Below are positions 34,840 to 45,969 of a stretch of 64,000 nucleotides of DNA, piece after piece (the stretch's first letter is position 1; the number at the start of each line of letters is the position of its first letter). Position numbers and translations under genes: made by a program. Origin of the DNA: Craterostigma plantagineum (Eukaryota > Streptophyta > Magnoliopsida > Lamiales > Linderniaceae); assembly GCA_027422505.1 (NCBI GenBank), contig JAPQWV010000018.1, forward strand, positions 12,232,001-12,296,000. Reading direction: 5' to 3'. Under the pieces are notes generated by a model, which was not told the DNA's origin, ran no database searches, and was given only the letters and a program-made list of their open reading frames with translations.

Positions 34840-35520
34840 AACCTAACTGTTGGATATCTAAGTCCGGCTCTGGGCTGGCACCTGAAGGCCCAACCTAACT
34901 GTTGGGAAATCTAAGTCCAGCTCTATGCTGGCACAGAAGACCCAACCTAACTGTTGGGGGTGTCTATCTAAGTCCAGCTCCGAACTGGCATGCGAAGACC
35001 CAACCTAACTGTTGGGATATCTAAGTCCAGCTCCGTGCTGGCACAGGAAACCCAATCTATCTGGATTGGGACATCCAAGTCCAGCTTCGCGTTGGCACCA
35101 AAATTCCCAACCGATGTGTTTGGGATATATAAGTCTAGCTCTGCGCTAGCACAGGAAACCCAATTTATATGGATTGGAACATCTAAGTCCAGCTCCGCGC
35201 TGGCACCAGAATACCCAACCTACGTGGTTGTGAATATAAGTTTAGCTCCGTGCTAGCATAGGAAACCTAATCCATCTGGATGGGGATATCAAAGTCCAGC
35301 TCCGCGCTGGCACGGAAAGGCCCAAGCTGGGTTATCTTAGTCCATCTTTGCACTGGCATTCAAAGACCCAATCTATCTAGAGTAGGATATCTAAGTCTAG
35401 TCCCGTGCTGGCGCATAATACCTAACCTATCTGTTGGGATATATAAGTCCGGCCCCGTGCTGGCACTCGAAGGCCCGGCCTACTTCATCGAGATACCTAA
35501 GTTCAGCTCCAACCTGGCAG
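34840..35520 (+). repeat. Hairpin tandem array C (~60-bp unit, two stem-loops per unit)
   Basis: About eleven units with the plan CCCAAC-loop-GTTGGG, then ATATCTAAGT, then CCAGC-loop-GCTGG. The first stem changes to CCCAATC/GATTGGG (35050-35070) and the second to CTAGC/GCTAG (35132-35148), both preserving base pairing. More units appear at 36205-36345. Confidence 0.87.
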
Positions 35521-36695
35521 GCAACGCTCGACCCAGCGTTCTTGAAGCATCAACGTGACACGTTCGCTGAAGTTTGGCCACAGGAAAGCGAAGAAAGCTT
35601 CAAGGCTAGCCCTGATAGGAAGGGACCACGGAGAGCTGGAGAGCTGGAAGTTGAGACAAGATTCCCCGCAAGCGAAGGCGGATAGTTACGCCACATTGGC
35701 TTCATGTAGGATAAAATCCAGATCCAGCAACGAAGTCTCCGTGCCTCCTCTCTAACTCTTACTTCGAAGGCTCCAGCCTGGCGTTTTGCTCCTTTGCCAA
35801 CAGATTTGCAGCATTGCACTCGAGGAGCTTCTCCTGTTCTGCTGCAAGCTTGCTAACTCATTCTTCAAGCGTCTGATCGTGGCATCTCTACGCTTCAGCA
35901 GCTTGGCTAGCTCCATGGAGACAAGCCACAATCAGGAGTTAGCCAGCGGAGCAGATATCCTACTTACCAAGGGAGACGGACAAAGTCCACGGCATGGTAA
36001 CCCACCTCCCACGCTAACATACGGAGACCTGGTTTTGGGAGCAAGAGTTCTACATCAGCTCTCAGTTGATAAAGAGACCTAATCTATGCAATCAGGAGTC
36101 CATCTTCTAACCAATGAATGAAGACATGATCTACCTTCTCCAAATGTTAAGGTCAGCTCTTCGTAGTCTAGGTTAGTTCTCACCCACAAGCTGGATCTGC
36201 TCGATCCTAATTTACAAGTCCAGTTCTATGCTGGCCTGGGAAGACCCAATTCATCTATTTGGGATTTCTAAGCCGGCTCCGTGCTAGCAGGGAGCCTATT
36301 CATCTATTCGAGGTCCCTAAGTCCGGCTCCAGGCTGGCAAGCGAAGATTCGATGCACTCCGTCCGGATGTTTTAAGTCCAGATATAACTGAGAGACAGAG
36401 ACTTGGGTTATCTAGTCCGATTGTTCGAAGTCAGCTCTCCGCCGACTCATGAAGACCTAATCCGTATGATCAGGATTTTCAAGTGTAGCTTTCTATTAGT
36501 AAAGAGGACATGATCTACTAGGATTTCAAAGATCAGCTTTCCATCAACATGTGAAGTCCTAAGCTGTTCGGGACTTCTTGGGCAATGGGAGAAAATGGCG
36601 GAAGAAATTTGAGGGCACAAGAGGAGGAATGCTTTCTTAATAATACTCCGAGCTGCAATACTTAGCATATTACAACTCAGAGTAGGGGGACTGGA
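35521..36695 (+). other. 3' interior of the non-coding element with scattered array C units and the polypurine tract
   Basis: Mixed sequence with outlying array C units at 36205-36345, each again showing GTCC(A/G)G...CTGGC stems. It ends in AGAGTAGGGGGACTGGA directly before the 3' LTR. There is no gene. Confidence 0.6.
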
Positions 36696-37373
36696 TGATA
36701 GGGGTGACCTCCGATCCAGCATTCCTCCTGACCAGACAACTCACAAGGAACAGAGCAGGAGATCGGGTAACGAGGCAGGGACTAGGTACGAGGTCCGACC
36801 AGAAGCAAGGTACGAAGATGATATTTGGAGTAGCTAGGGAGATATCCCCGAGAGCTACGGAACTAGCCAGAACGGCCAAAAGAAGAATTCGGGAGATATT
36901 CCAGAGAGCTACGGGACTATACTGAAGGACCAGAGGAAGAATTCAGGAGAGCTAAGGAAGTGTCTGGGAGACCTGACTAAGGAGGGCAGTATCAAACCCT
37001 AGAAGCATCAATAGTATAAATAGGTGGCTCTTATCCATTTTACACAATAAGTCACGCTCCACACACACTAACACACCAAGAACACACACATGTCCTCTCT
37101 CCCTCTCTTTATCTTCTTTCTACTGTTTAGAGCTTGGAAGCACTTGTAAACGTGAGAGATCGTGAGATAGAGTGTGTAATCTTATCCCGTTAATAGTGAA
37201 TATTCTCCGACGGCCCGTGGACATAGGATTCATCCGAATCCGAACCACGTAAATCTCTGTCTCTTTACTATTTTCTATCCTATTTCGCATATCCCGTCCA
37301 GGACTTCATCCGAGCCGGCCCTCACCTTGATTCCCGGACCATAAATCTTATTGATCGGGTCGTACCCGCATCA
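36696..37373 (+). repeat. 3' LTR of the non-coding element
   Basis: 678 bp, with a well-formed TATAAATAG at about 37015, giving the likely transcription start shortly downstream. Confidence 0.92.
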
Positions 37374-37378
37374 CTGCC

Positions 37379-39843
37379 AAAGACAGATACTTTGAAACAG
37401 TGCTTTGGCTTTAGGTGACACATTGATCTCAGGTAATTCTCCAGACATTGATTCACTCGTTCTCAAGTATCTATAATTTTGAAAAAATTCTGCCAGAATA
37501 CAGTAGTGAAAATCTTGTCCCTGTCAGAAATGATGTTAGAAGGCAATCCATGCAGCTTATAGATGTTATCAATGAAGATTTTGACCACAGTGTCTGTGGA
37601 GAAAGGGTGTGTGAGTGCTATAAAATGTGCATATTTGGTTAGTCTATCTACAACTACAAAGCTGGTGTCTTTGCCCTCAGATTTGGTTAGACCATCTATG
37701 AAGTCCATAGATATACTTTCCCGTGCTTGATTAGGAATGAAAAGTGGTTGTAATAAACCTAGATATGAAGTGTGCTCTGTCTTGGTCTTCCGACAAACAT
37801 CACACTCCTTCACCCAGTTGGTGATGTCTGTCTTTAAACCTGGCCAAGTAAAAAGTGATTTTATTCTGTGATAAGTGCCAATAATGCCTGAATGTCCCCC
37901 AGTGGGAGAATCATGAAGCTGTTCAATTATTCTGTTTCTCAATTGACTTTTGTTCCCCACACACAATCTGTTAGCATTCCTCAGCACCCCTTGTTTTGTA
38001 AGTATATTCTGAATATGTTGCAGGATCAAGGAGTTTCTGCTGGATAATGGGGCTGAAATGGTCATCATTCTCATAACTGTCTTGGATTTCAGTTACCCAT
38101 TGAGGAATCAGGGCAACGATGGAAGTACATTCAGATGTGATCTGCTCCCTTCTGCATAATGCATCAGCAGCTGAGTTTTCTTTTCCTTTTTTGTATTGAA
38201 TTTCATAGTCCAACCCCATAAGTTTGGTGACCCATTTCTGTTGTAATAGGCCCTCTACTTTCTGCTCCAAGATATATTTGAGGCTCTGCTGATCAGTTCT
38301 GATGATAAAGTGCTGGCCTTGAAGGTAATGTCTCCACTTTGTGACAGCCATAAATAATGCCAATAACTCTTTCTCATATACCGACAAACCTTGATTTTTT
38401 TGGCTGAGGGGATTGCTCAGATAGGCAATAGGCCTCCCATTTCTGCATAAGGACAGCCCCAAGTCCCTTCCCTGAAGCATCTATCTCCACCACAAAAGGA
38501 AGAGCAAAATCAGGAAGAGCAAGCACAGGTGCAGAAGTCATAGCAGCTTTAAGCTCGGCAAATGAGGTTTCAGCCTCTGGTCCCCACACAAAAGAATCCT
38601 TCTCCAATAAACAAGTTAGAGGTATGCTGATAGTTCCATAATTCTTTATGAACCTCCTGTAGTAACTTGTTAGTCCTAGGAATCCTCTTAGGGCCTTAAT
38701 GTTGGTTGGAGTGGGCCAGTTTGTCATGCACTATATTTTACTTTGATCTGTAGCAACCCCTTCATGAGTGATGATATGGCCCAAGTGTTCAACTCTAGTC
38801 TGACCAAAACTACACTTGCTGCTCTTGGCAAATAAGGTGTGGGCTCTAAGGGTATCTAGAACTGTGGTTAGGTGTTGTATATGGTCTGTGAGGGGTTGGC
38901 TGTAGATTAGGATGTCATCAAAGAAAACTAGGACAAATTTCCTAAGGTAGTTCCTGAAGATAAGGTTCATTAGGCTTTGGAAGGTGGAGGGGGCATTACA
39001 TAGTCCAAAGGGCATAACTAGGAACTCATAGTGGCCTTCGTGGGTGGTGAAACTGGTTAGTGGTATATGATCTGGTTTCATTCTAATCTGAAAATAGCTT
39101 GATCTCAAACCTATCTTATGAAATATTGGGCCCCAAACAATTCATCCAGCAATCATCAATAACTCGAATAGGGAAACTGGGTTTTATAGTCAAGCTATTT
39201 AAGTACTTGTAATCAATGCACAGCCTCCATCCTCCATCCTTCTTCTTAACACAATAGAACAGGGGAGGTAAAGGGACTGTAACTAGCTCTGATTACTCCG
39301 GCCTTTAACTTCTCTTGGACTTGCTTCTCTATCTCATCTTTCTGAGAGTGGTTGTACCTGTAGGGTGCATGTCTTTTGGGTATGGCATTGGGGATGAGTT
39401 GGATTTGATACTCAATTTCTCTCCTAGGGGGTAAGGTTTTGGGTTCCTCAAATATATCCTGATAGTCCTTAAGTAGTTTTGTTACCTCAGGATGGTCTGA
39501 ACCTAAGGGTATTTAGGGACCACAACTCTTTCAGGTTTCTGTCTAGCTCACACTTTATTGATCTTTTGACACTCATGGCTGTCATCTGATGTAGCTCTGC
39601 CTTATCAGTTAGAGCACTGATAGTGATCTTACTCTTCCTCTTATTGATAGTCAATTGCATGTTTTTTACGTCCAAAATCCCACTGTGCCGCTTCAGCCAA
39701 TCACCACATAGCACCATTTCACAGCCTCCTAACCTGATCACTCTGATAGGGTGGTTGAAAGTCTGTCCCTGTAACTGCCAACAAAATTCAGGACAATAGG
39801 TCTGGCTGAGTATCTTGCCTCCATCAGCTACACTAATCAACAT
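37379..39843 (-). pseudogene. Chromovirus pol: protease tail, RT, RNase H, integrase
   Basis: Fragments in several frames follow gypsy order. A protease tail (CEMVLCGDWL, about 39690) is followed by RT with FEFLV-like [18 protein letters not shown] and catalytic [10 protein letters not shown] (38930-39000). RNase H has [15 protein letters not shown] (about 38480-38510). The integrase has HHCC (GGHSGIIGTYHR, CDVCRKTK) and DDE residues in SMDFIDGL and NIISDRDKIF. Stops or frame changes near 38728, 38470, 37985 and around 39110-39490 make it non-functional. The integrase is cut at 37378 by the nested element and resumes at 29773. Confidence 0.9.
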
Positions 39844-39885
39844 GGGGGTTGTAGTCTCTTGAATGCAGTTCAGCCTCAGTGCAGT

Positions 39886-41033
39886 CTACTCATCCAAGAA
39901 GCAATGGGTGCGGGTGCTTCCATTGTCTATAAGTATGTGCGCTTCCTTAGTCCCTACGGTACCCTTGACCCTGAAGGTGTTTGAACTTAAACTACCAGCT
40001 ATTGCATGAAGAGAGACTGTCATATCCTCTTCACTTTCATCCACTTCCTCCAGAACTACATCCTCTTGGGGGTCAATCCCTTCTTCTTCTTCAGTCATCA
40101 TAAAGTATAGCTGTTTGTCTAGTTTACATCTGTGACCTTGAACCCATGTTTCATCACAGTTGTAGCACAAATTCCTTTCTTTTCTGGCCCTCATCTCTGC
40201 TGCAGTTAGGAGTTTCCTAGGATTGGTAGGGTGTGTGTGTTTAGGATTAGTAGCAGGTTTAGGGTAGGCTGTATTGTAAGGATTGAGGTTAGGGTTAGGG
40301 GGTTTGTAGGGTGGTTTTTGAGGGTGGCTGAGTTTATGTAGGGACTGGACTTTCCTAAGGATGGCTTCTACGGTTGCTTCTTGTCTTTTGGCTAGGTAGA
40401 TGGATTGAGTTAGAATTCCAGGTTTCTGAGCCATTACATTTCCTCCTATTTCAGCCTTGAGCCCACTGATGAAGCTGGAAATGATATAGTCATCCGTGAC
40501 CTTCTGTTCATATAGCAACATATAGGACTTAAGCTCTTCAAATTTCTTTACATAGGCATCCACACTTCCTATTTGCTGCAGTTTATTGAATTCTCCAACC
40601 ATCTACCTGGTTCCAAGTTGTCAAATCTCTCCAATACAACCTCAGTAAGTTCTTGCCATAAGGGAAAATCATTGTCCTCATGTTGGCCTTGGAACCAAAC
40701 TTCAGCTTTCCCTTCAAGGTATAGGGAAGCAACTTGTACTTTGTGTTGATCATCCAAGGTTGTTACCATCTGAAAATACCGGTTACATTTCTTTAACCAT
40801 ACCCTGGGTTCTGATCCATCAAATCTGGGAAAATCCAACTTGGGGAAGAAATGGTTTGGTAAGGGATTTTCAGGGTTAGGGTTGGGTTGGTTAAACAGGT
40901 TAGCTCTGAATAGGGTAAAAGTGCTGAAGTTTCTGTTAGAGGATTCGGGTTTTTCTCCTGGGATGGATTTGGATTTTTGGTTCAAGTTTATATTCTGTAA
41001 CTGCTGCATAATCACTTGTATATTTTGGGCCAT
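39886..41033 (-). pseudogene. Chromovirus gag with zinc knuckle and protease active site
   Basis: The gag core (FPRFDGSEPRVWLKKCNRYF, then AEVWFQGQ) reads in one frame to about 40600. It changes frame at LERFDNLEPG and continues through NKLQQIGSVDAYVKKFEELKSY to a CCHC-like knuckle near 40140-40170. The protease begins with LIDNGST near 39925 and hits a stop. The frame change in gag is a small indel. Confidence 0.88.
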
Positions 41034-41296
41034 TTCTCCTACTTGAAACTAGAGCCCTTGCTGAGTTTGGCCAAACTCGCCCATTTGATCCTTCAACTGA
41101 GCTACATGCTCGTTGAGCATGCCCACTGTTCCATTGGTCAGTTCTAGTTGAGCTCGCAGCCGAGCTTCCTCAGCTTCTCTCTGAGATTTTTCATCGGTCA
41201 TCATATTCTCGTGTTTTCTTAATGTGTCTAGCAGATCCTTTTGTCGAGTGTTGTCAGCCATGGCGATGCCGAGGATGGTCGGCTCTGATACCAACT
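41034..41296 (-). other. Chromovirus leader and primer-binding site
   Basis: Upstream of gag, a short coiled-coil-like frame (NDNTRQKDLLDTLRKHEN-like) ends the leader. The primer-binding site TTGGTATCAGAGCC on the minus strand occupies 41283-41295, next to the LTR, and fits initiator tRNA-Met. Confidence 0.75.
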
Positions 41297-41724
41297 TGTT
41301 AGATCCTAACTAATCGTGTGGGGGTGGTTTTATCACTGATTACAAAGCTAATTTACTAAGCTTCAATATTCAATTTCAGGAGACATTCAAGAAGATGAAG
41401 GAGTGCAGAAAAGAAGAAATTGAGGTGAGGAAGAATAAGAAGATGAGGAAGAAGATGAAGAGAGAAGAATAAACGTGAGAAGAGGAATTTGTTATAACTG
41501 AATGATCTTTGTCCCTGATACATCATTAGTTAAATACAGCTCATTTAGGATAAGGAAAATACTGATAATGTAATTGGGCCAACTAATTGTCAAACCCATT
41601 AAGATAGTTGGGCTACTCAATGCCCGATAGCTGCTTGAGTGAAACAGTGCGCGATCCGTCTTCTTCTCCCATTTTACTCATCGATCGATCTTGAGAATTG
41701 TCCCCAAATTCCAAGGATACAACA
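41297..41724 (-). repeat. 5' LTR of the chromovirus
   Basis: 428 bp, matching the LTR at 28668-29096 with about 13 differences by eye. Confidence 0.9.
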
Positions 41725-41788
41725 GAAGATGGCGATTGTCTTCATCGGCGACGGATGTGCCACGGAGGAGACGACGGACGCCGGCGGG

Positions 41789-42061
41789 GATAACGGTGAA
41801 ATACAGCGATTGACCCAGCAGTCGCCGGCGATTGTACCGGCGGTCTCCGGCGAGAAGGTCGGCGGTCGCCGGCGAGGAGGTTGGAGGGCGCAGGTGATGG
41901 CCGATTGCTGATGGAAGAGAAGAAGCACGTAAGGGGTTTTTTCCAATTAACTATAATTAACCTTAATGCTAATTAAATGCTATAATTTTATTATTATTTT
42001 AATTTATTATAAGTATACATATGTGGCAATGCCACATAGGAGTGCTCATATATCCTTACTC
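41789..42061. repeat. Right terminal inverted repeat of the host MULE
   Basis: Inverted partner of 23235-23524, including GCCGGCGA-type GC-rich blocks followed by AT-rich sequence and the palindrome TGTGGCAATGCCACA near 42022. Confidence 0.85.
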
Positions 42062-42071
42062 ATTATAGTAA

Positions 42072-42531
42072 TATCATAATAGTCATAATATAGATATTCA
42101 TAACAATAATAGTTTTATAAAAAAAATGGGATTAAATGATTTTTTAACAATGGAATTTTTATTTGATACACGTACATGATCTAAAAAAGAAGTTAGCGTA
42201 GAGGTACAAATTTTTTTAAGAAATAAAAATAAAATGCTCGCGATGACATTGAACTGATTTCTTGTTTTAGTTGATAGGTAAATGAGTGAGATGTAGGGTT
42301 GAGGATTTGGGGGAAATTAAAATACAATGGCGAAAACATTGTGAGAACAGAATTATGGATTAGTACCAAGACAAGATGGCTTTTTTTTTCTCTTTAGTCC
42401 TTTTCTATTTCATAAGAACACAAAATCATTGTTTACGCCTGTTCAGATAAATGAGCCTATTTAACATACTACATGGTACATAGGTAATTGCTATGCGGCT
42501 CAGAACAAATCTGGCTTGTTACATTACATTG
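42072..42531. other. Intergenic AT-rich DNA, nothing seen
   Basis: Plain AT-rich sequence between two mobile elements, with no gene or repeat structure I can support. Confidence 0.4.
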
Positions 42532-42541
42532 TTTCTTTTTC

Positions 42542-43533
42542 GGGAGAAAACCTAGTCCAGATGTTTAGTACATGGACCAATTTAGTCCCTGATCTGATAT
42601 TTTGCATTGAAAAATTTAGTCTATAATGTTGTTGGTTTTAAACCATGTTAGCCATGTCGTTAGATGGCCGTAACTTTGCAAGGAAAATTGGCATGTATCG
42701 ACATACTATTGATCAGACTTAAAAAATAAAAAGTTAACATTAAAAAGGAAAACGTCCAAAAAAAAAGAAAAATGCTAATACATTAAAACAAAATAAAAAT
42801 AAAAAGCATATTAAAATTAATGAATTAAAAAAAACAGAATAAAAATAGAAAACTTAAATAAGTTAAATAAATTAACAAAAAAGAAGAGAGAAGATGTTAA
42901 ACATAAAAATAAAAAATAAGAAAAAGGAAGAAAATAAAAATGTATTTATTTACTTAAAACTAAAAAATAAATGAATACGAAAATAGGGATTAAAAAGCCA
43001 CTTGAAGTTTATGAGAATCCCAGACCCCGTCCCTACCAAATTAACGAGGAAACAATCGTCCCAATATGTTTGTGAAAAAGTTTGAGAACTGAGACGATTG
43101 TGTCATCGTTAAGTTGGCAGAGACGGGACGGGGTCAGGGATATTAGTAAACTTTTTAATGCATTTTTTTATCCATATTTTCGGTTTTTAGTTTTGTAATG
43201 AATAAATTTACTCTTTTCCTTATTTTTTTTAATTTTTATTTATTATTGTTTATTTTTAATCTCCTCTCTCTCTTTTTATTTATTTTTAATGTTTTCTTCC
43301 TCTTTTAGAGTTTTTTCTTCTTTTATTTGAATTTTTCTTTTCGTTTTGATTTTTTTTCCTTTTTAATGTTAATTTATGATTTTTAACTCTGGTCAATCAC
43401 ATTCAATAAGTTTCAGTTTTCCATCCAAATTGACCGTCATTTAACGGCAAGATCAATTTGCTTCAAAATCGAAAATATCGGAGACTAAATTGGTCCGTGT
43501 GGTGAACATCGGGATCGTTTTGGGTTTTCTACC
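42542..43533. mobile_element. Foldback (hairpin) MITE, MULE-like
   Basis: A 992-bp element in which almost the whole left half is the imperfect reverse complement of the right half. Outer ends are GGGAGAAAACC and GGTTTTCTACC. Shared blocks include GGACCAATTTAGTC and TTAACATTAAAAAGG, and inner arms near 43020-43135 contain CCCCGTCCCT / GGGACGGGG. Direct repeats TTTCTTTTTC at 42532-42541 and 43534-43543 serve as a 9-10-bp target duplication, MULE-like in length. There is no coding content. Confidence 0.8.
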
Positions 43534-43543
43534 TTTCTTTTTC

Positions 43544-44194
43544 TTTCAAACTTTACAAATGAATAAAATAATGAGCAGTTATGCATCTATACTCTTATAT
43601 AATTGATTTAGATTTCATGGTGGCTATAAACTACAAAATTTAGTCTGTCAAGTTATTTGCAATTTAGTCCTTCTAATTGTAATTTAATTAATTAAATAAT
43701 TTTTATATCAATTCTAATTTTTTTGTTTATTGTATTTATGCTCTACACATATCTATTTATATATTTAAAAATTATATTTCGTATTAAACACTATAATTAA
43801 AATTCATAAAATTAAAAATAAATTAAATATAGTTATATTTTTAGCACAAGCATACATCGTGCAAAAACATACCAATTTAATCGAATCACCAAGCGCCTGC
43901 ATCGTCCCAATTGCACATAGAATAAGTCACAACAGCATTTTATCTCAACATACATAATTCAAAGCCTACGAACAAACATGTCCAATAACACCGACGCACC
44001 AGACACCCCATATAACCAACCACTAATGAGTCAACCTTGCACAGAGGGAAAAAAGATTGAAATGCTAGATAAGGTTCCACTCTAACGAAGAGACAGAATA
44101 CACAATAAGATTTAAGATGGTTCAACAGAATTCTTGTCAGCTCCAAAAATCTTTTTTTTATTTATACTCACTCGGCAGAAATTTATTTATCTTC
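43544..44194. other. 3' flank of the PPR gene, no gene seen
   Basis: AT-rich sequence that includes the likely 3'-UTR and polyadenylation region of the minus-strand PPR gene. Confidence 0.4.
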
Positions 44195-45969
44195 TCAAGA
44201 AGCAGAACGACGAGTTTGAGCTTCTCCTTCTTCGCCATTATTGAGTATCAAGGAAAGCGTGGCAGAATCAACTGAAAATCTATCAATATTATTCATTTCC
44301 TCTAGAAACAGATTGGCCTCCTCAAAATGTTCCTTTGAAGAAGTCCCTGTAAGAAAACATTGTAAGTGACAGTATTGGGCACACAGTTGCCACCGCGCTC
44401 CTCCATTTCCTTGAGCAACTTCTTCGCCTCATATACGAAACCCTCTCGACAAAGTGCTCCAATGAGAATGGTGTATGCACGAACATCAGGCTGCAATCCC
44501 TTCGTAGGAAGTTTCTCAAAGACATATCGAGCAACGTCGAGCTTTCCATTCTTGCACAATCCATCTAAGACTACGCTATATGTAATGATATTGGTACTGA
44601 CGCCTTTCTCATCCATCGTGCACAAAAGTGACAATGCCTGGTCCACGTGCTTAGTCTTGAACAATCCATTCAATATAACATTCAAAGTAATTACGTCGGG
44701 TTCCATTTTTCTAGATTGCATATCTTCGAAAACTTTCAAACCATCAGCATACCTACCCGCACGAAACAATCCTTCTAGCATGGTATTATAAGAAACAATT
44801 GAGTGCTCCAACCCTTTTCGTGGAATTTCATGAAAAAAATGCCAAGCTTCATCGATCTTTCCTTTTTTACAGTATCCATTCATCAAAATATTAAACGTGA
44901 TCTCAGAAGGCTTAAGCCCTAAATTTTGAGCAGAATCAAGAACTTGCCTTGCTTTATCCATTTGTCCACGCAAGCAATACCCATCAATCAAAGAACTATA
45001 CGTGATGATATTGGGACGGATGCGTTTCTGGGACATAATATCGATGACATCTTCGGCCTCTTTCACCATACCTTCCTTACCAAATGAATCAACTAATATG
45101 CTGTAAGTGACCAAATTCGGAAAAATCTTAAGAGCCGTCATCTCAGCTAATAATTTGTCCGCCTCTTTCCATCTACCGAAACTGCATAACCCTTTGATAG
45201 TTGAGTTGAATGTCACAACGTCTGGACAAATTCCTTTCTCTTTCATGCGTGATAGGACGTTGAGAGCTTCATCAACCATCCTATCCTTACACAAGCTATC
45301 AATTACAGTGCTATAGCATTTAACATTAAGTTCCCAACTCGTTTTCTCCAACAGCTTAAGCATTTGAAGAGCTGTGAGTGATTGACCAGCTTTACAGAGC
45401 CCGTCGAGCACGATGAGCAGCATCACATCATTGGGTTCGCAATATTTTTCTCTCAACAACTTTTTAAACAGCTGTTCCGCCTCGGAGACCTTATCCGCTA
45501 AGAAGAGTCCTCTCAGGAGAGTGGTAAACGCACATGCATCGGGTTTGTGGCCAAGCTTGAAATGGATGGCTAAAAGCGAGAACCCATAAGTGACTTTAAG
45601 CAGATGACAATAGCAATTCATCGCAATAGCGAAGTGGTACTCGTTCAGGGGAAGACCTAATTCACGCATTTCTTCGAACATGTAGAGGGCGTCAGGATAG
45701 TACTTCATCTTGACAACAATGGCCATTAATTTCGTGAAGTCCTTGACAGGGGGACGAGGTTTCATACGAAGCATGTCCTTAAACAAGTAAACAGCATCTT
45801 CGATCTCTTTTATTCGACTAAAATCCAATTTTGGCCTCCCTGAAAATGTTCTGAATTGGAGAGGAGATCCATGAATGGTTGAGGAAGACAGAAAATCTAA
45901 AGATGGAGAAGTGCACACACGAACATTACAGAGATGAATAGCGAAATATCTTCTGCAAATGCAACCCAT
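44195..45969 (-). CDS. P-class pentatricopeptide repeat protein, restorer-of-fertility-like, with a 3' frameshift
   Basis: The open frame as sequenced is 44302-45969 (555 aa): an N-terminal organelle-targeting-like region (about 50 residues, Arg/Ser-rich) followed by about thirteen 35-residue PPR motifs (for example DVVTFNSTIKGLCSFGRWKEA and VTYSILVDSFGK). The segment LRMKPRPPVKDFTKLMAIVVKMKYY is typical of RFL proteins, which act in mitochondria on RNA. After LQGLLQ the frame degrades to RNILRRPICF and stops. In the next frame the expected ending KEHFEEANLFLEEM runs to a stop at 44195-44197. One missing A in the AAA run (T's at 44334-44336) explains this. Intronless genes are usual for the family. 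Confidence 0.85.

Larger units (their letters stand above)
29779..37373 (+). mobile_element. Non-coding LTR retroelement (LARD-like) inserted in the chromovirus
   Basis: LTRs 29779-30459 and 36696-37373 have TG...CA ends. The 5-bp duplication CTGCC lies at 29774-29778 and 37374-37378, and removing the element restores a continuous chromovirus sequence. A primer-binding site TGGCGCCGTTTGTGGG starts at 30462, similar to those of Athila/Tat-type elements. The purine tract AGAGTAGGGGGACTGGA ends at 36695. The 6.2-kb interior has no gag, protease, RT or integrase that I can find. Instead it holds three families of tandem repeats rich in short inverted repeats. The element must depend on proteins from a relative. 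Confidence 0.92.
28668..41724 (-). mobile_element. Ty3/gypsy chromovirus, interrupted by a nested LTR element
   Basis: LTRs at 28668-29096 and 41297-41724 (TGTTAG/TGTAAG ... ACAACA) are bracketed by the 5-bp duplication GAAGA at 28663-28667 and 41725-41729. In minus orientation the primer-binding site TTGGTATCAGAGCC adjoins the 5' LTR and a purine tract (AAGAAGGGGGAGA) adjoins the 3' LTR. Without the nested 7.6-kb element the chromovirus is about 5.5 kb, normal for the group. By eye the LTRs show roughly 13 differences. Coding domains are present but broken by several frameshifts and stops. Confidence 0.92.
23235..42061. mobile_element. MULE-type element with ~280-bp terminal inverted repeats, host of the nested retroelements
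   Basis: Direct repeats ATTATAGTAA at 23225-23234 and 42062-42071 bracket terminal inverted repeats 23235-~23524 and ~41789-42061. The two are alike down to the internal palindrome TGTGGCATTGCCACA. A 9-bp duplication plus one chance base would be standard for MULEs. Removing the copia element (24150-28632) and the chromovirus (28668-41724), each with one copy of its target duplication, leaves only about 1.3 kb, which is too short for a transposase. The original element was therefore a non-autonomous MULE. The inverted repeats have protein-like frames, but these are the same sequence seen twice rather than genes. Confidence 0.8.

Noticed and set aside
32105..35520. A CRISPR-like array, because of evenly spaced repeats
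   Set aside because: The units are degenerate and contiguous without unique spacers, lie in a plant LTR element, and have no cas genes.
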